The position numbers and the translations under genes are program-made. The notes below the pieces were generated by a model. That model saw only the letters and a list, made by a program, of their open reading frames with translations. It was not told the origin of the DNA and searched no databases. Below, piece after piece: positions 1 to 5,970 of a stretch of DNA of 5,970 bases. The stretch's first letter is position 1. Each line of letters begins with the position of its first letter. The stretch comes from an uncultured Oxalobacteraceae bacterium (GTDB taxonomy: Bacteria > Pseudomonadota > Gammaproteobacteria > Burkholderiales > Burkholderiaceae): assembly GCA_946478765.1 (NCBI GenBank), contig CAMLDH010000247.1, forward strand, positions 1-5,970, written 5' to 3'.

Positions 1-1
1 A

Positions 2-43
2 CCGTGCTATTTCGCCGCGTTCGACCTGGATTTCGGCAATTGA
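2..43 (+). CDS. Possible 3' end of an upstream gene (13 codons plus stop)
   Basis: Reading from base 2 gives a short stretch ending Ala-Ala-Phe-Asp-Leu-Asp-Phe-Gly-Asn and then TGA at 41-43. Ten of its 13 sense codons end in G or C, which looks more coding-like than the other two forward frames over the same bases. It would place a stop 10 bases before the ATG at 54, in keeping with the tight packing of the rest of the operon. Thirteen residues are too few to assign a family. The competing reading is that the frame of the next gene (open from base 3) is the real one here and this stretch is noise. Confidence 0.35.
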   Translation, partial: PCYFAAFDLDFGN

Positions 44-53
44 TCGCTTTGTC

Positions 54-248
54 ATGTTCTCCTATGCGCTTCAGCTACTCCGTGCGGGGATGGCGATTCG
101 CAGGTATGGAGCTGGCGCAGTGACAGTCTTCGTCCCCAAGCACAATTATCGAGACGCGTACGAGATTGCGACGTCGATCGGGTTGATTGCGCCGCCTTCG
201 CTCATTGCCGATATCGAAATTCAGGATGAACTGCAGTCTTATGTCTAA
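54..248 (+). CDS. Small hypothetical protein in the type IVB secretion operon (64 aa, start uncertain)
   Basis: I do not recognise this protein. It is 64 residues from the ATG at 54, with a mildly hydrophobic, basic N-terminal third (Tyr-Ala-Leu-Gln-Leu-Leu, then Arg-Arg-Tyr-Gly-Ala-Gly), a short beta-like stretch (Val-Thr-Val-Phe-Val-Pro) and an acidic C-terminus. There is no clear signal peptide and no cysteine. The start is uncertain: no good ribosome binding site precedes the ATG, and the same frame is open back to base 3, so this may be the C-terminal end of a longer gene cut by the window. Its stop overlaps the next gene by 8 bases, which argues for co-translation. In Legionella the gene just before icmB is icmJ/dotN. 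I see none of the cysteine pairs expected of that zinc-binding protein here, so I do not call it icmJ. Confidence 0.5.
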   Translation: MFSYALQLLRAGMAIRRYGAGAVTVFVPKHNYRDAYEIATSIGLIAPPSLIADIEIQDELQSYV

Positions 249-504
249 CGCCGACGATATGCTTCTCATTGAGGTAGCGCTGCGTGATTCTCGCCACCTG
301 GACGTGATCATGGCGCTCGATCGGCTGCTCATCCTTCCAGAGAGAGAAGAAGTCCTGCAGGCTGCTATGCGCGATCTGGAAACAGTCAGAAATTTCATAA
401 ATAAACACTTGCCGGAGCGCTTACGCGCGACTGCCAAGGCGATGTTCGTTGAGCACGGGCGGACAATTGGTGATCATTTCCGTGCGGTACAGAACAAGAC
501 GTAG
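241..504 (+). CDS. Small helical hypothetical protein preceding the icmB-like gene (87 aa)
   Basis: I do not recognise a family. The product has 87 residues, no cysteine and no membrane segment, and appears almost wholly alpha-helical, with leucine-rich amphipathic stretches around residues 7-32 and 38-55. The C-terminal half is rich in Lys and Arg. It is probably cytoplasmic. I chose the ATG at 241, which overlaps the preceding stop by 8 bases. An in-frame ATG at 226 would add five residues and is almost as good, since neither has a strong ribosome binding site; AGGA at 223-226 is rather far from 241. The gene ends 12 bases before the icmB-like start, so the two are surely co-transcribed. 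That position suggests an accessory, chaperone or adaptor role for the ATPase or channel, but this is inference from context only. Confidence 0.7.
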   Translation: MSNADDMLLIEVALRDSRHLDVIMALDRLLILPEREEVLQAAMRDLETVRNFINKHLPERLRATAKAMFVEHGRTIGDHFRAVQNKT

Positions 505-516
505 TGAGGGATTCAA

Positions 517-3500
517 ATGGCCTTTGCCGATAGTGTGATTGAGACGATTGAGAACCTGCTTGCGTGGGTAAGTAGCGGCGTGAAGCAAGCAGGCGCGGAC
601 TATTGCGATATTGAATCGGTTGATGATCAGCAAACCATCACGATGAGAGACGGGACGTTACTGACCATCATTCGTCTTCATGGTTCTTACCGCATGATTG
701 GAGCGGAAGAGTTCGCTGAGTCCGATTCTATGATCAGCAAAAGCCTCAAAGCTTATTTGAGTTCCGGAGGCCATGCTTTCCATGTGTTTTTCGGTGCAGA
801 TCCGGATTCCGCCGAGCGTGATATCCGAACCGCTCTTGCACCGTCAATCGCGACGGCAAAACGGTTAAACCTGGATCTGGATGATTTGTTTGAAGAGGAT
901 GTCACTCACCTCTCAAAATTTTGTGCCAATGAAAAGGTCTTCGTCACGCTTTTTACCCGGCCGTCGGCAATAACGGCTGCTGAGCAAAAGCGCGATCAGA
1001 AAGCGAAGGAAGAGCTGATGACAGCAAATCCGCTTCCACGCTTAAAAGATGCGCCGAATTTGTTCGCTGCCATGGTGGCACTGCGTACTCGGCATAGCTC
1101 ATTCGTGTCTGCAATCATGGGTGACTTCCGCGATGCCAGACTGGCCGCCGACGTGTTGGACGTTCACACGGCTGTCTATGAACAACGAATGTCTGTGGAT
1201 CCAGATTTCACGGACGATAGCTGGAGGCCTTGTCTGCCGGGCGACAAGATCCCTGTGCGGCAGACTCGCCGCGATCCGAAGGATATGTCTGGGTCGTACT
1301 GGCCGAGGCTCGATCGTCAGATCATTCCACGCCATGGCGAGGAATTGGATCTCAAAACCGTGTTGGTCGGAGATCGCATCTATGCGCCGATGTACATCGA
1401 TATTCACCCCGATGAAATCAAGCCGTTCCAGCAGTTATTTACGCGTGTTGTAGAAACGCGTATGCCTTGGCGAATGACCTTCTTGATCGAGTCCGGGGGG
1501 CTCGGCATCTTGACGTTTAAGAGTATAGTCACTGCGCTCTTTGGATTTACCAATCCCGACAACGGCCTGATTAAATCCGCGATTGCAGAAGTGCGGGATC
1601 TGGTGCGTAACAAAGGTGAATATGACGTTTGTTTCCGAGTAGATTTTGCCACCTGGGCTCCAAAGGGGGAAAACAAGCTGTTGGCCAATCGTGCATCGCG
1701 ATTAGCAAGAGCAGTGCAGGGGTGGGGTGGGGCTGAGGTAAAAGAGGTTTCTGGCGATGCGTACCAAGGTTTCATCTCCAGCTGTCTCGCCCTCTCGCTT
1801 GATAGCGTTGCAACTTCTGCATGCGCAATCCTCAGCGATGTCACAACAATGCTGCCGTTGTACCGTCCTGCTTCCCCTTGGACAGAGGGAGGGGCAGTAA
1901 TCTATCGTACGCCGGATGGGAAAATTTGGCCCTATCAGCCGAATTCTCCTGTCCAGTCGAGTTGGATCGTTGTGATAGTGGCCGAACCGAGGTCCGGCAA
2001 ATCAGTCAACGGCAACCAGACTAATCTTGCCCTGTGTCTGTCGCCTGGCATCTCGCGATTGCCAATGATTGCGATCGTCGACGTAGGCAAGGCGAGTGCG
2101 GGACTTATCTCCCTCTTGCATCATGCATTGCCTGAGAACCAGCGTCATCTTGTCGCGAGCATCCGTCTTCGGATGACGCCGGAGTACTCGGTCAATGTAT
2201 TTGACACCCAGCTAGGCTGCCGCTTCCCCTTGCCCCATGAAGAGGCGTTCCTGGTCAATTTCATTTCTCTGTTGGTGACGCCAATGGGGAAAAGCGCTCC
2301 GGCGGATGGCATGATCGGCTTGGTCAAACTTGCAGTTCAAGAGGCGTACAAGTACTACAGCGATGCGCGTAACGCAAAACCGTACACACCGAACACCGAG
2401 GGAGCCGAAGAGGTGGATCTCGCGATCAAGCAGTATGGCTTGCACATCGATGAACATACGACCTGGTGGGAAGTCGTCGACGCTTTGTTCGAGAAGGGTG
2501 CTACGCACGTCGCCTCGTTGGCGCAGAGGTACGCAGTGCCGACGGTGCCAGATATCGCTTCCATCAGCCGGGAGCCCCAGTTTGAGGACATGTACGGGGA
2601 AAAATCGACGGATGACGAGCCTTTGCTGAAGGCGTTTGCACGGATGCTTTCGGAGGCAGTGCGCAGTTACCCCATTCTTAAGAACCCGACGAAATTTGAT
2701 CTTGGTGATGCGAGGGTAGTGTCGATTGACTTGGACGAAGTAGCAAAGGGGGGCTCAGACGCGGCGGACCACCAGACGGCTGTTTGCTACATGCTTGCAC
2801 GTTATGTGTCAGCGAAGAACTTCTATCTGATGGAAGATCACATTCAGAATTTTCCGCAGCAGTATCGCAAATTCCACGAGCAGCGTATTCACGAGATCCG
2901 TCAGGACAAGAAGCATCTCCAGTTCGATGAATTACATCGTACGAAAAAGGCGTACGCCGTACGTGAACAAGTCGTTGTTGACATGCGAGAAGGCGGAAAG
3001 GCCGGGGTGATGGTCACGCTCATCTCCCAGTCTGTGAACGACTACGACGACATCATGCTTGAATTCGCAACGTGCAAGATTGTTATTTCGAAGCAGAATG
3101 AAACGAACGCTGAGACGATGCGCCGCATGTTCAACATGTCCGAGACCGGTGAGTATGCGGTCAAACACCTGATTCGACCGCCTGGGCCTCAAGGAGCCAC
3201 TTTTGTCGCCATGTTTTCCACAAAACGAGGAGACACCATCCACTTGTTGAATAACACACTGGGCGGCATCAAATTGTGGGCGTTTTCGACTTCAAACGAA
3301 GATACGTATGTCCGCGACGTCCTCTATGCTAAGCTCGGGCACACAAAGGCGCGCAAGCTCTTATCGAAGCTGTATCCGGGCGGATCAATCGCCGACGAGG
3401 TGGAGCGTCGCAAGCGGAAGCTCGAAGATACCGGGCTGATCGGAGAGAACCAGGACGAAGGGGTCATCAACGACTTGATCAAGGACATCCTTGCTCAGTA

Positions 3501-3531
3501 CGAAGCGATGCAGGAAAAGGCGGCAGCATGA
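517..3531 (+). CDS. icmB: IcmB/DotO-type (TraU) ATPase of a type IVB / I-type type IV secretion system
   Basis: This is the cytoplasmic, VirB4-class ATPase of the Dot/Icm and IncI-type conjugation systems. In Legionella the homologue DotO docks at the inner membrane base of the channel and works with the DotB ATPase. The 1004 residues match the family length closely (about 1009 in Legionella). The N-terminal half (about 1-480) is the family-specific region. The nucleotide-binding domain follows, with a Walker A motif AEPRSGKS at 489-496 (K495, S496), the IcmB-typical stretch around DLDEVAKGG and Asp-Ala-Ala-Asp, a Walker B at 801-805 (LQFDE; D804, E805) followed by LHRTKK, and a sensor-like TLISQS at 834-839 (Q838). 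The first Walker A glycine is alanine. There are no membrane segments. GAGGG at 506-510, six bases before the ATG, fixes the start. The stop overlaps the next start as ATGA. I prefer IcmB over VirB4 proper because of length and the 310-residue gap between Walker A and B. Confidence 0.93.
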   Translation: MAFADSVIETIENLLAWVSSGVKQAGADYCDIESVDDQQTITMRDGTLLTIIRLHGSYRMIGAEEFAESDSMISKSLKAYLSSGGHAFHVFFGADPDSAERDIRTALAPSIATAKRLNLDLDDLFEEDVTHLSKFCANEKVFVTLFTRPSAITAAEQKRDQKAKEELMTANPLPRLKDAPNLFAAMVALRTRHSSFVSAIMGDFRDARLAADVLDVHTAVYEQRMSVDPDFTDDSWRPCLPGDKIPVRQTRRDPKDMSGSYWPRLDRQIIPRHGEELDLKTVLVGDRIYAPMYIDIHPDEIKPFQQLFTRVVETRMPWRMTFLIESGGLGILTFKSIVTALFGFTNPDNGLIKSAIAEVRDLVRNKGEYDVCFRVDFATWAPKGENKLLANRASRLARAVQGWGGAEVKEVSGDAYQGFISSCLALSLDSVATSACAILSDVTTMLPLYRPASPWTEGGAVIYRTPDGKIWPYQPNSPVQSSWIVVIVAEPRSGKSVNGNQTNLALCLSPGISRLPMIAIVDVGKASAGLISLLHHALPENQRHLVASIRLRMTPEYSVNVFDTQLGCRFPLPHEEAFLVNFISLLVTPMGKSAPADGMIGLVKLAVQEAYKYYSDARNAKPYTPNTEGAEEVDLAIKQYGLHIDEHTTWWEVVDALFEKGATHVASLAQRYAVPTVPDIASISREPQFEDMYGEKSTDDEPLLKAFARMLSEAVRSYPILKNPTKFDLGDARVVSIDLDEVAKGGSDAADHQTAVCYMLARYVSAKNFYLMEDHIQNFPQQYRKFHEQRIHEIRQDKKHLQFDELHRTKKAYAVREQVVVDMREGGKAGVMVTLISQSVNDYDDIMLEFATCKIVISKQNETNAETMRRMFNMSETGEYAVKHLIRPPGPQGATFVAMFSTKRGDTIHLLNNTLGGIKLWAFSTSNEDTYVRDVLYAKLGHTKARKLLSKLYPGGSIADEVERRKRKLEDTGLIGENQDEGVINDLIKDILAQYEAMQEKAAA

Positions 3532-3896
3532 GAACAATGAGATCAATGGCGCTTGTAATGGTAGCCTTAGTGCCGGCATATTCCTATGCCGCGGGCATAT
3601 TCAATACGGGGCAGCCAATTCAAACACCTCAGCCGCAGCAGCGTGCTATTCCGGCTTCCCAGCCTGCCGTTGCGCTGGCCGCGCCGGTATACCAGCCGAC
3701 AATGCCGCCGGCGGCGTCCGTCATCCAGCCGATCAATGCAGACCCTAAGGTGATGTCGCAGTTCGATCGCTACCCTAACGAATCGGACGAGGCCTACATT
3801 GCCCGGATGAAGGTGGTATATCAGCGTTCCGTGACGGATATGGACCGAGTGAGCCGCACGCACATCGAGAAGATGAAGGCACTGGCACCTAAATAA
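3528..3896 (+). CDS. Small exported proline/glutamine-rich protein coupled to icmB (122 aa)
   Basis: The first 21 residues form a typical Sec signal peptide: basic start (two Arg within five residues), hydrophobic core Ala-Leu-Val-Met-Val-Ala-Leu-Val, and a likely cleavage after Ser-Tyr-Ala at residue 21. There is no cysteine, so it is neither a lipoprotein nor disulfide-bonded. Residues 30-73 are a Pro/Gln/Ala-rich linker with 11 prolines, probably extended. The last 45 residues look like a charged helical domain (ESDEAYIARMK, then a helix to the C-terminus). It would act in the periplasm, perhaps tethered to the channel. The ATG overlaps the icmB stop (ATGA), and AGGA/AAGG at 3512-3520 lies about 7 bases upstream; a second in-frame ATG at 3537 is less well placed. 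Its slot after the ATPase matches that of traV in IncI plasmids, but I see no sequence basis for claiming homology. Confidence 0.8.
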   Translation: MRTMRSMALVMVALVPAYSYAAGIFNTGQPIQTPQPQQRAIPASQPAVALAAPVYQPTMPPAASVIQPINADPKVMSQFDRYPNESDEAYIARMKVVYQRSVTDMDRVSRTHIEKMKALAPK

Positions 3897-3951
3897 AGCC
3901 CCATAGCGCGACGGAATATCAAATCATGTCATTTGGACGCGCAGGCGATGG
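3897..3951. other. Intergenic junction between convergent genes, with weak nested inverted repeats
   Basis: These 55 bases separate the 3' ends of the secretion operon and the recombinase gene. Two nested inverted repeats are visible: GCGCG at 3906-3910 with CGCGC at 3938-3942, and inside it CAAAT at 3920-3924 with ATTTG at 3931-3935 around a 6-base loop. There is no T-run on either strand, so a standard Rho-independent terminator is not supported. The repeat could be a weak bidirectional stop, a protein-binding site, or chance. No attachment-site duplicate can be seen within the window. Confidence 0.3.
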
Positions 3952-5970
3952 TCAATTTTCCTCTGGCACCGTCTGTCGAATCCCTTTTGATTTCCAGAAC
4001 TTAGCCATCCCCTGCAGGCGGCGACGGGCCTCAACGCTCGAATACTTACTGGTCGTCGCGAGGGACGCGTGGCCAGCAATCTGCCGTTCGACATCCGGGT
4101 CCGTGCCGGCCGCCAGCGAGTGAGAGATACGAGTGTGGCGCAACCAATGCGTGCTGGCTTTCATCATGTGCGCAGAAGCTTCTGGATCGATGCTGGCCAG
4201 TTCTCGTGCGCATTCTGCAAAGAATTCCTTCAATTGATCATAGAACGTGCCCGCGCTGATGCCGGCGAGCGGGTCGATCGTTCGCTTTCCGACCGGGGAC
4301 CACGGCGCACGCTCGGCGACGTCGATTGCCCATCCCAGTAGGTACGCTTCCTTACTTTCCGCCGCGGCCAGATCCCTGGACAGCCCACGTGACACAAGGT
4401 AGGCCGACAGGTCGTCGGCAATCGCCGGCGGTACCGGCACGATGCGCCGCTTGCCCCCTTTCCCGATCACCTTTAATTCCCAGCCTTCCACTAGCTCGTC
4501 CTCCTCGTCTATCGGTGGATAGGATGCCCAGCGCAAGTCGCACACGCGCGTGGCCACCACTTCAGAACGCCGCAGTCCGGTTGCGTAGAGCAGGCGCAAG
4601 CCTATACGTAGCCGCAAGTTGGCCGACGTCGCCGGCAGTTGCTCCAGCTTGGTCTCGATGAACTTCCATTGCGCCTGCGTAAAGCTACGTCCTGTATCGA
4701 GTTCATCATGTTCCGATTTCGGTTTTGCAATTCCAGTCCACGGATTGCCAGTTAAGTAGCGCTGGTCGGAAAGAAACTTGTAAAAGGTCTTCAGGATCGT
4801 GATCGCGCGCCGGCGGGCGCTGGCCGAGAGTGGTCCTTCGAACGGACGCCAGAGCGGACTCCATCGCTCCCGGCCGCGCGCACCGCACCACTTCTCTGCC
4901 GGCTGCGGATCGGCAAGGAAATCGCGATAGGCAATACAGTCGTCGAGCGTCATCGAGGACAGCGGCTTCTTGTGCTGCACGATCGCCCACAACAGAATAC
5001 GCTCAGTCTCTTTCAGATATGCGCGCTGCGTGTTCGACAGATATTTCAGCCAGTCGAGGGGACCAGCTTGTGCGGCCGGGTCGATGCCGCGCTTACGCTT
5101 CATTTCCGCGACTTGCTCGGGCGTCAAGCCGTGCTTGCCTTTGACGAAGGCCAGGATGGCCTCGTAATCGTTCGCCGCCGCCATCATGCATTGAGCTTGC
5201 GGTGCGCGAAATTGACCCATTGCGCCGCTCAATTCGAAGGGCAGCACGAATTTCTCAATGGGTAAGATCGCCGTGCCGCGCGGCACGATCATCTGTAGGC
5301 TGCTGGCATCGAGCTTCGAGCGTTGTACGGCGACATGCCCGCCGATCGACATCCCGATTGTTTGCTCATGGGTGCGCAGCCAATCCAGGATGCGCTCGGC
5401 CTTGCCGGCACCGATCGCGCGGACACTGCGCGACCAGCCGCGGCCGATGCCGTTGATGTGGTCGACCAGTTGGTGCAGAGTGACGATGCTGGCATCCTCC
5501 AGCCGCGCGGCCAGATCCGGATGCAGCCACGCCGCGACGGCATCGCCGGCGCGCGGCGGCTCGGCGACCAGGTTGGCCAGCCAGTGCAGCGCATCGAGCT
5601 GCTTGGCCAATAGCCGCGCGCGACGCGACTGGCGCTGCGTGACGTTGCCGTATTCCGCTTGATACGCTTCCAGCTGCTCGGCTTGGGAAAAGTCTTCCAT
5701 GCCGCGTTCCGCGGCGAAGTCCTCCAGCGATGGGATCGCGGGCGCATCCTCAGCGAGTGTGCTGACATCGATCTGCACTAGGCGCGCAGTGCCGTGCCGG
5801 TCATGACGCTTGGCGGCGGCGGCGAACTCGTCGCGCAGCCAGGTGATCGCGCGGCGGACCGTGCGGATATCAGTGCGCTCACCCTCGATGCGCAGGTAGC
5901 GGTCCCAGCTGTGGCCGGTATCGAGCCCTTGGACCAGCGCGCGCATGAACGCGAAATGGCCAAGATGCAG
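3952..5970 (-). CDS. Large tyrosine recombinase / phage-type integrase with long N-terminal extension (5' end outside window)
   Basis: This is a site-specific DNA recombinase that would cut and rejoin DNA through a tyrosine. Numbered from the Met at 5946, all catalytic residues are present: R459 (TGLRRSE), K496 (GKGGKRR), H600 and R603 (HWLRHT), H626 (AGHASL) and Y635 (SKYSS), nine residues after H626 as usual. A SAM-like core-binding domain lies at about 298-400. The first 290 residues are an extension absent from XerC/XerD (about 300 residues in all). It includes a helix-hairpin-helix-like stretch (GIGRG at 166-170, AIGAGKAERIL at 177-187) and resembles the N-terminal domain of long phage-type integrases of Burkholderiales (I recall it as DUF3701/Phage_integr_N). 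The frame stays open past the Met at 5946 to the edge (LHLGHFAF), and family members as I recall carry HFAFMRA internally, so the true start is probably beyond the window. It is convergent with the secretion operon and richer in GC. Likely role: integration and excision of a mobile element. Confidence 0.92.
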   Translation of the reverse strand: MHLGHFAFMRALVQGLDTGHSWDRYLRIEGERTDIRTVRRAITWLRDEFAAAAKRHDRHGTARLVQIDVSTLAEDAPAIPSLEDFAAERGMEDFSQAEQLEAYQAEYGNVTQRQSRRARLLAKQLDALHWLANLVAEPPRAGDAVAAWLHPDLAARLEDASIVTLHQLVDHINGIGRGWSRSVRAIGAGKAERILDWLRTHEQTIGMSIGGHVAVQRSKLDASSLQMIVPRGTAILPIEKFVLPFELSGAMGQFRAPQAQCMMAAANDYEAILAFVKGKHGLTPEQVAEMKRKRGIDPAAQAGPLDWLKYLSNTQRAYLKETERILLWAIVQHKKPLSSMTLDDCIAYRDFLADPQPAEKWCGARGRERWSPLWRPFEGPLSASARRRAITILKTFYKFLSDQRYLTGNPWTGIAKPKSEHDELDTGRSFTQAQWKFIETKLEQLPATSANLRLRIGLRLLYATGLRRSEVVATRVCDLRWASYPPIDEEDELVEGWELKVIGKGGKRRIVPVPPAIADDLSAYLVSRGLSRDLAAAESKEAYLLGWAIDVAERAPWSPVGKRTIDPLAGISAGTFYDQLKEFFAECARELASIDPEASAHMMKASTHWLRHTRISHSLAAGTDPDVERQIAGHASLATTSKYSSVEARRRLQGMAKFWKSKGIRQTVPEEN

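Noticed and set aside
120..248. GTG start at 120 overlapping the frame-1 TGA at 121-123 as a GTGA junction
   Set aside because: It would cut the ORF to 42 residues and has no clear ribosome binding site; the longer reading from 54 is preferred.
75..437. Reverse-strand 120-residue ORF opposite the small upstream genes
   Set aside because: Ser/Arg-rich composition typical of an antisense shadow; the forward frames give better packed genes in operon order.
1404..1844. Reverse-strand 146-residue ORF inside the icmB-like gene
   Set aside because: Lies wholly within a gene with strong family motifs and has no recognisable domain of its own.
3897..3951. Rho-independent terminator between the convergent genes
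   Set aside because: The arms are short and AT-rich or far apart, and neither strand has the T-run that should follow.
5258..5662. Forward-strand 134-residue ORF opposite the recombinase
   Set aside because: GC-rich antisense frame with Arg/Ser/Ala-biased composition; the opposite strand encodes an intact recombinase.
5289..5768. Reverse-strand 159-residue ORF in a second frame of the recombinase
   Set aside because: Out-of-frame shadow of the same strand, Arg/Ser/Trp-rich, without motifs.
1..5970. CRISPR array, tRNA, rRNA, insertion-sequence ends or toxin-antitoxin pair
   Set aside because: No regularly spaced repeats, no tRNA-like cloverleaf noted by eye, and no transposase. The two small upstream ORFs show none of the antitoxin or toxin features I know, and their position fits the secretion operon.

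Overview
The window joins two unlike pieces of DNA that face each other. The left part (1 to about 3.9 kb, + strand) is a tightly packed operon fragment of a type IVB / I-type type IV secretion system, the Dot/Icm or IncI-conjugation lineage. Its central gene encodes a 1004-residue IcmB/DotO (TraU) cytoplasmic ATPase. The right part (3952 to the window edge, - strand) is a very large tyrosine recombinase that runs off the window. No ribosomal, tRNA or core metabolic gene is present, so this looks like an accessory region: a conjugative plasmid or integrative and conjugative element (ICE).

Layout: position 2-43 may be the tail of an upstream gene, read weakly. A 64-residue ORF (54-248) follows, then an 87-residue helical protein (241-504), both of unknown function. 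The icmB-like ATPase (517-3531) has a good ribosome binding site. A 122-residue exported, proline-rich protein (3528-3896) overlaps icmB by ATGA. These short gaps and overlaps point to one co-transcribed, translationally coupled operon whose promoter lies upstream of the window. A 55-base gap (3897-3951) holds weak inverted repeats and no clear terminator. Beyond it the recombinase gene is read toward the operon.

The organism is probably a proteobacterium, most plausibly of the Burkholderiales (Burkholderia, Cupriavidus, Ralstonia group). The evidence is the recombinase type with its long N-terminal extension, which I associate with that group, and the moderately high GC. This is inference from family memory, not a search. 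Base composition shifts at the junction: sampled rows are about 45-53% GC in the secretion operon and about 58-72% GC in the recombinase gene, which suggests different histories.

Likely joint role: the IcmB-like ATPase powers assembly or substrate handling of a conjugation-type secretion channel, and the small exported protein probably works on the envelope side. The recombinase could integrate and excise the element, or it could belong to a separate later insertion. The sequence alone does not decide between these.
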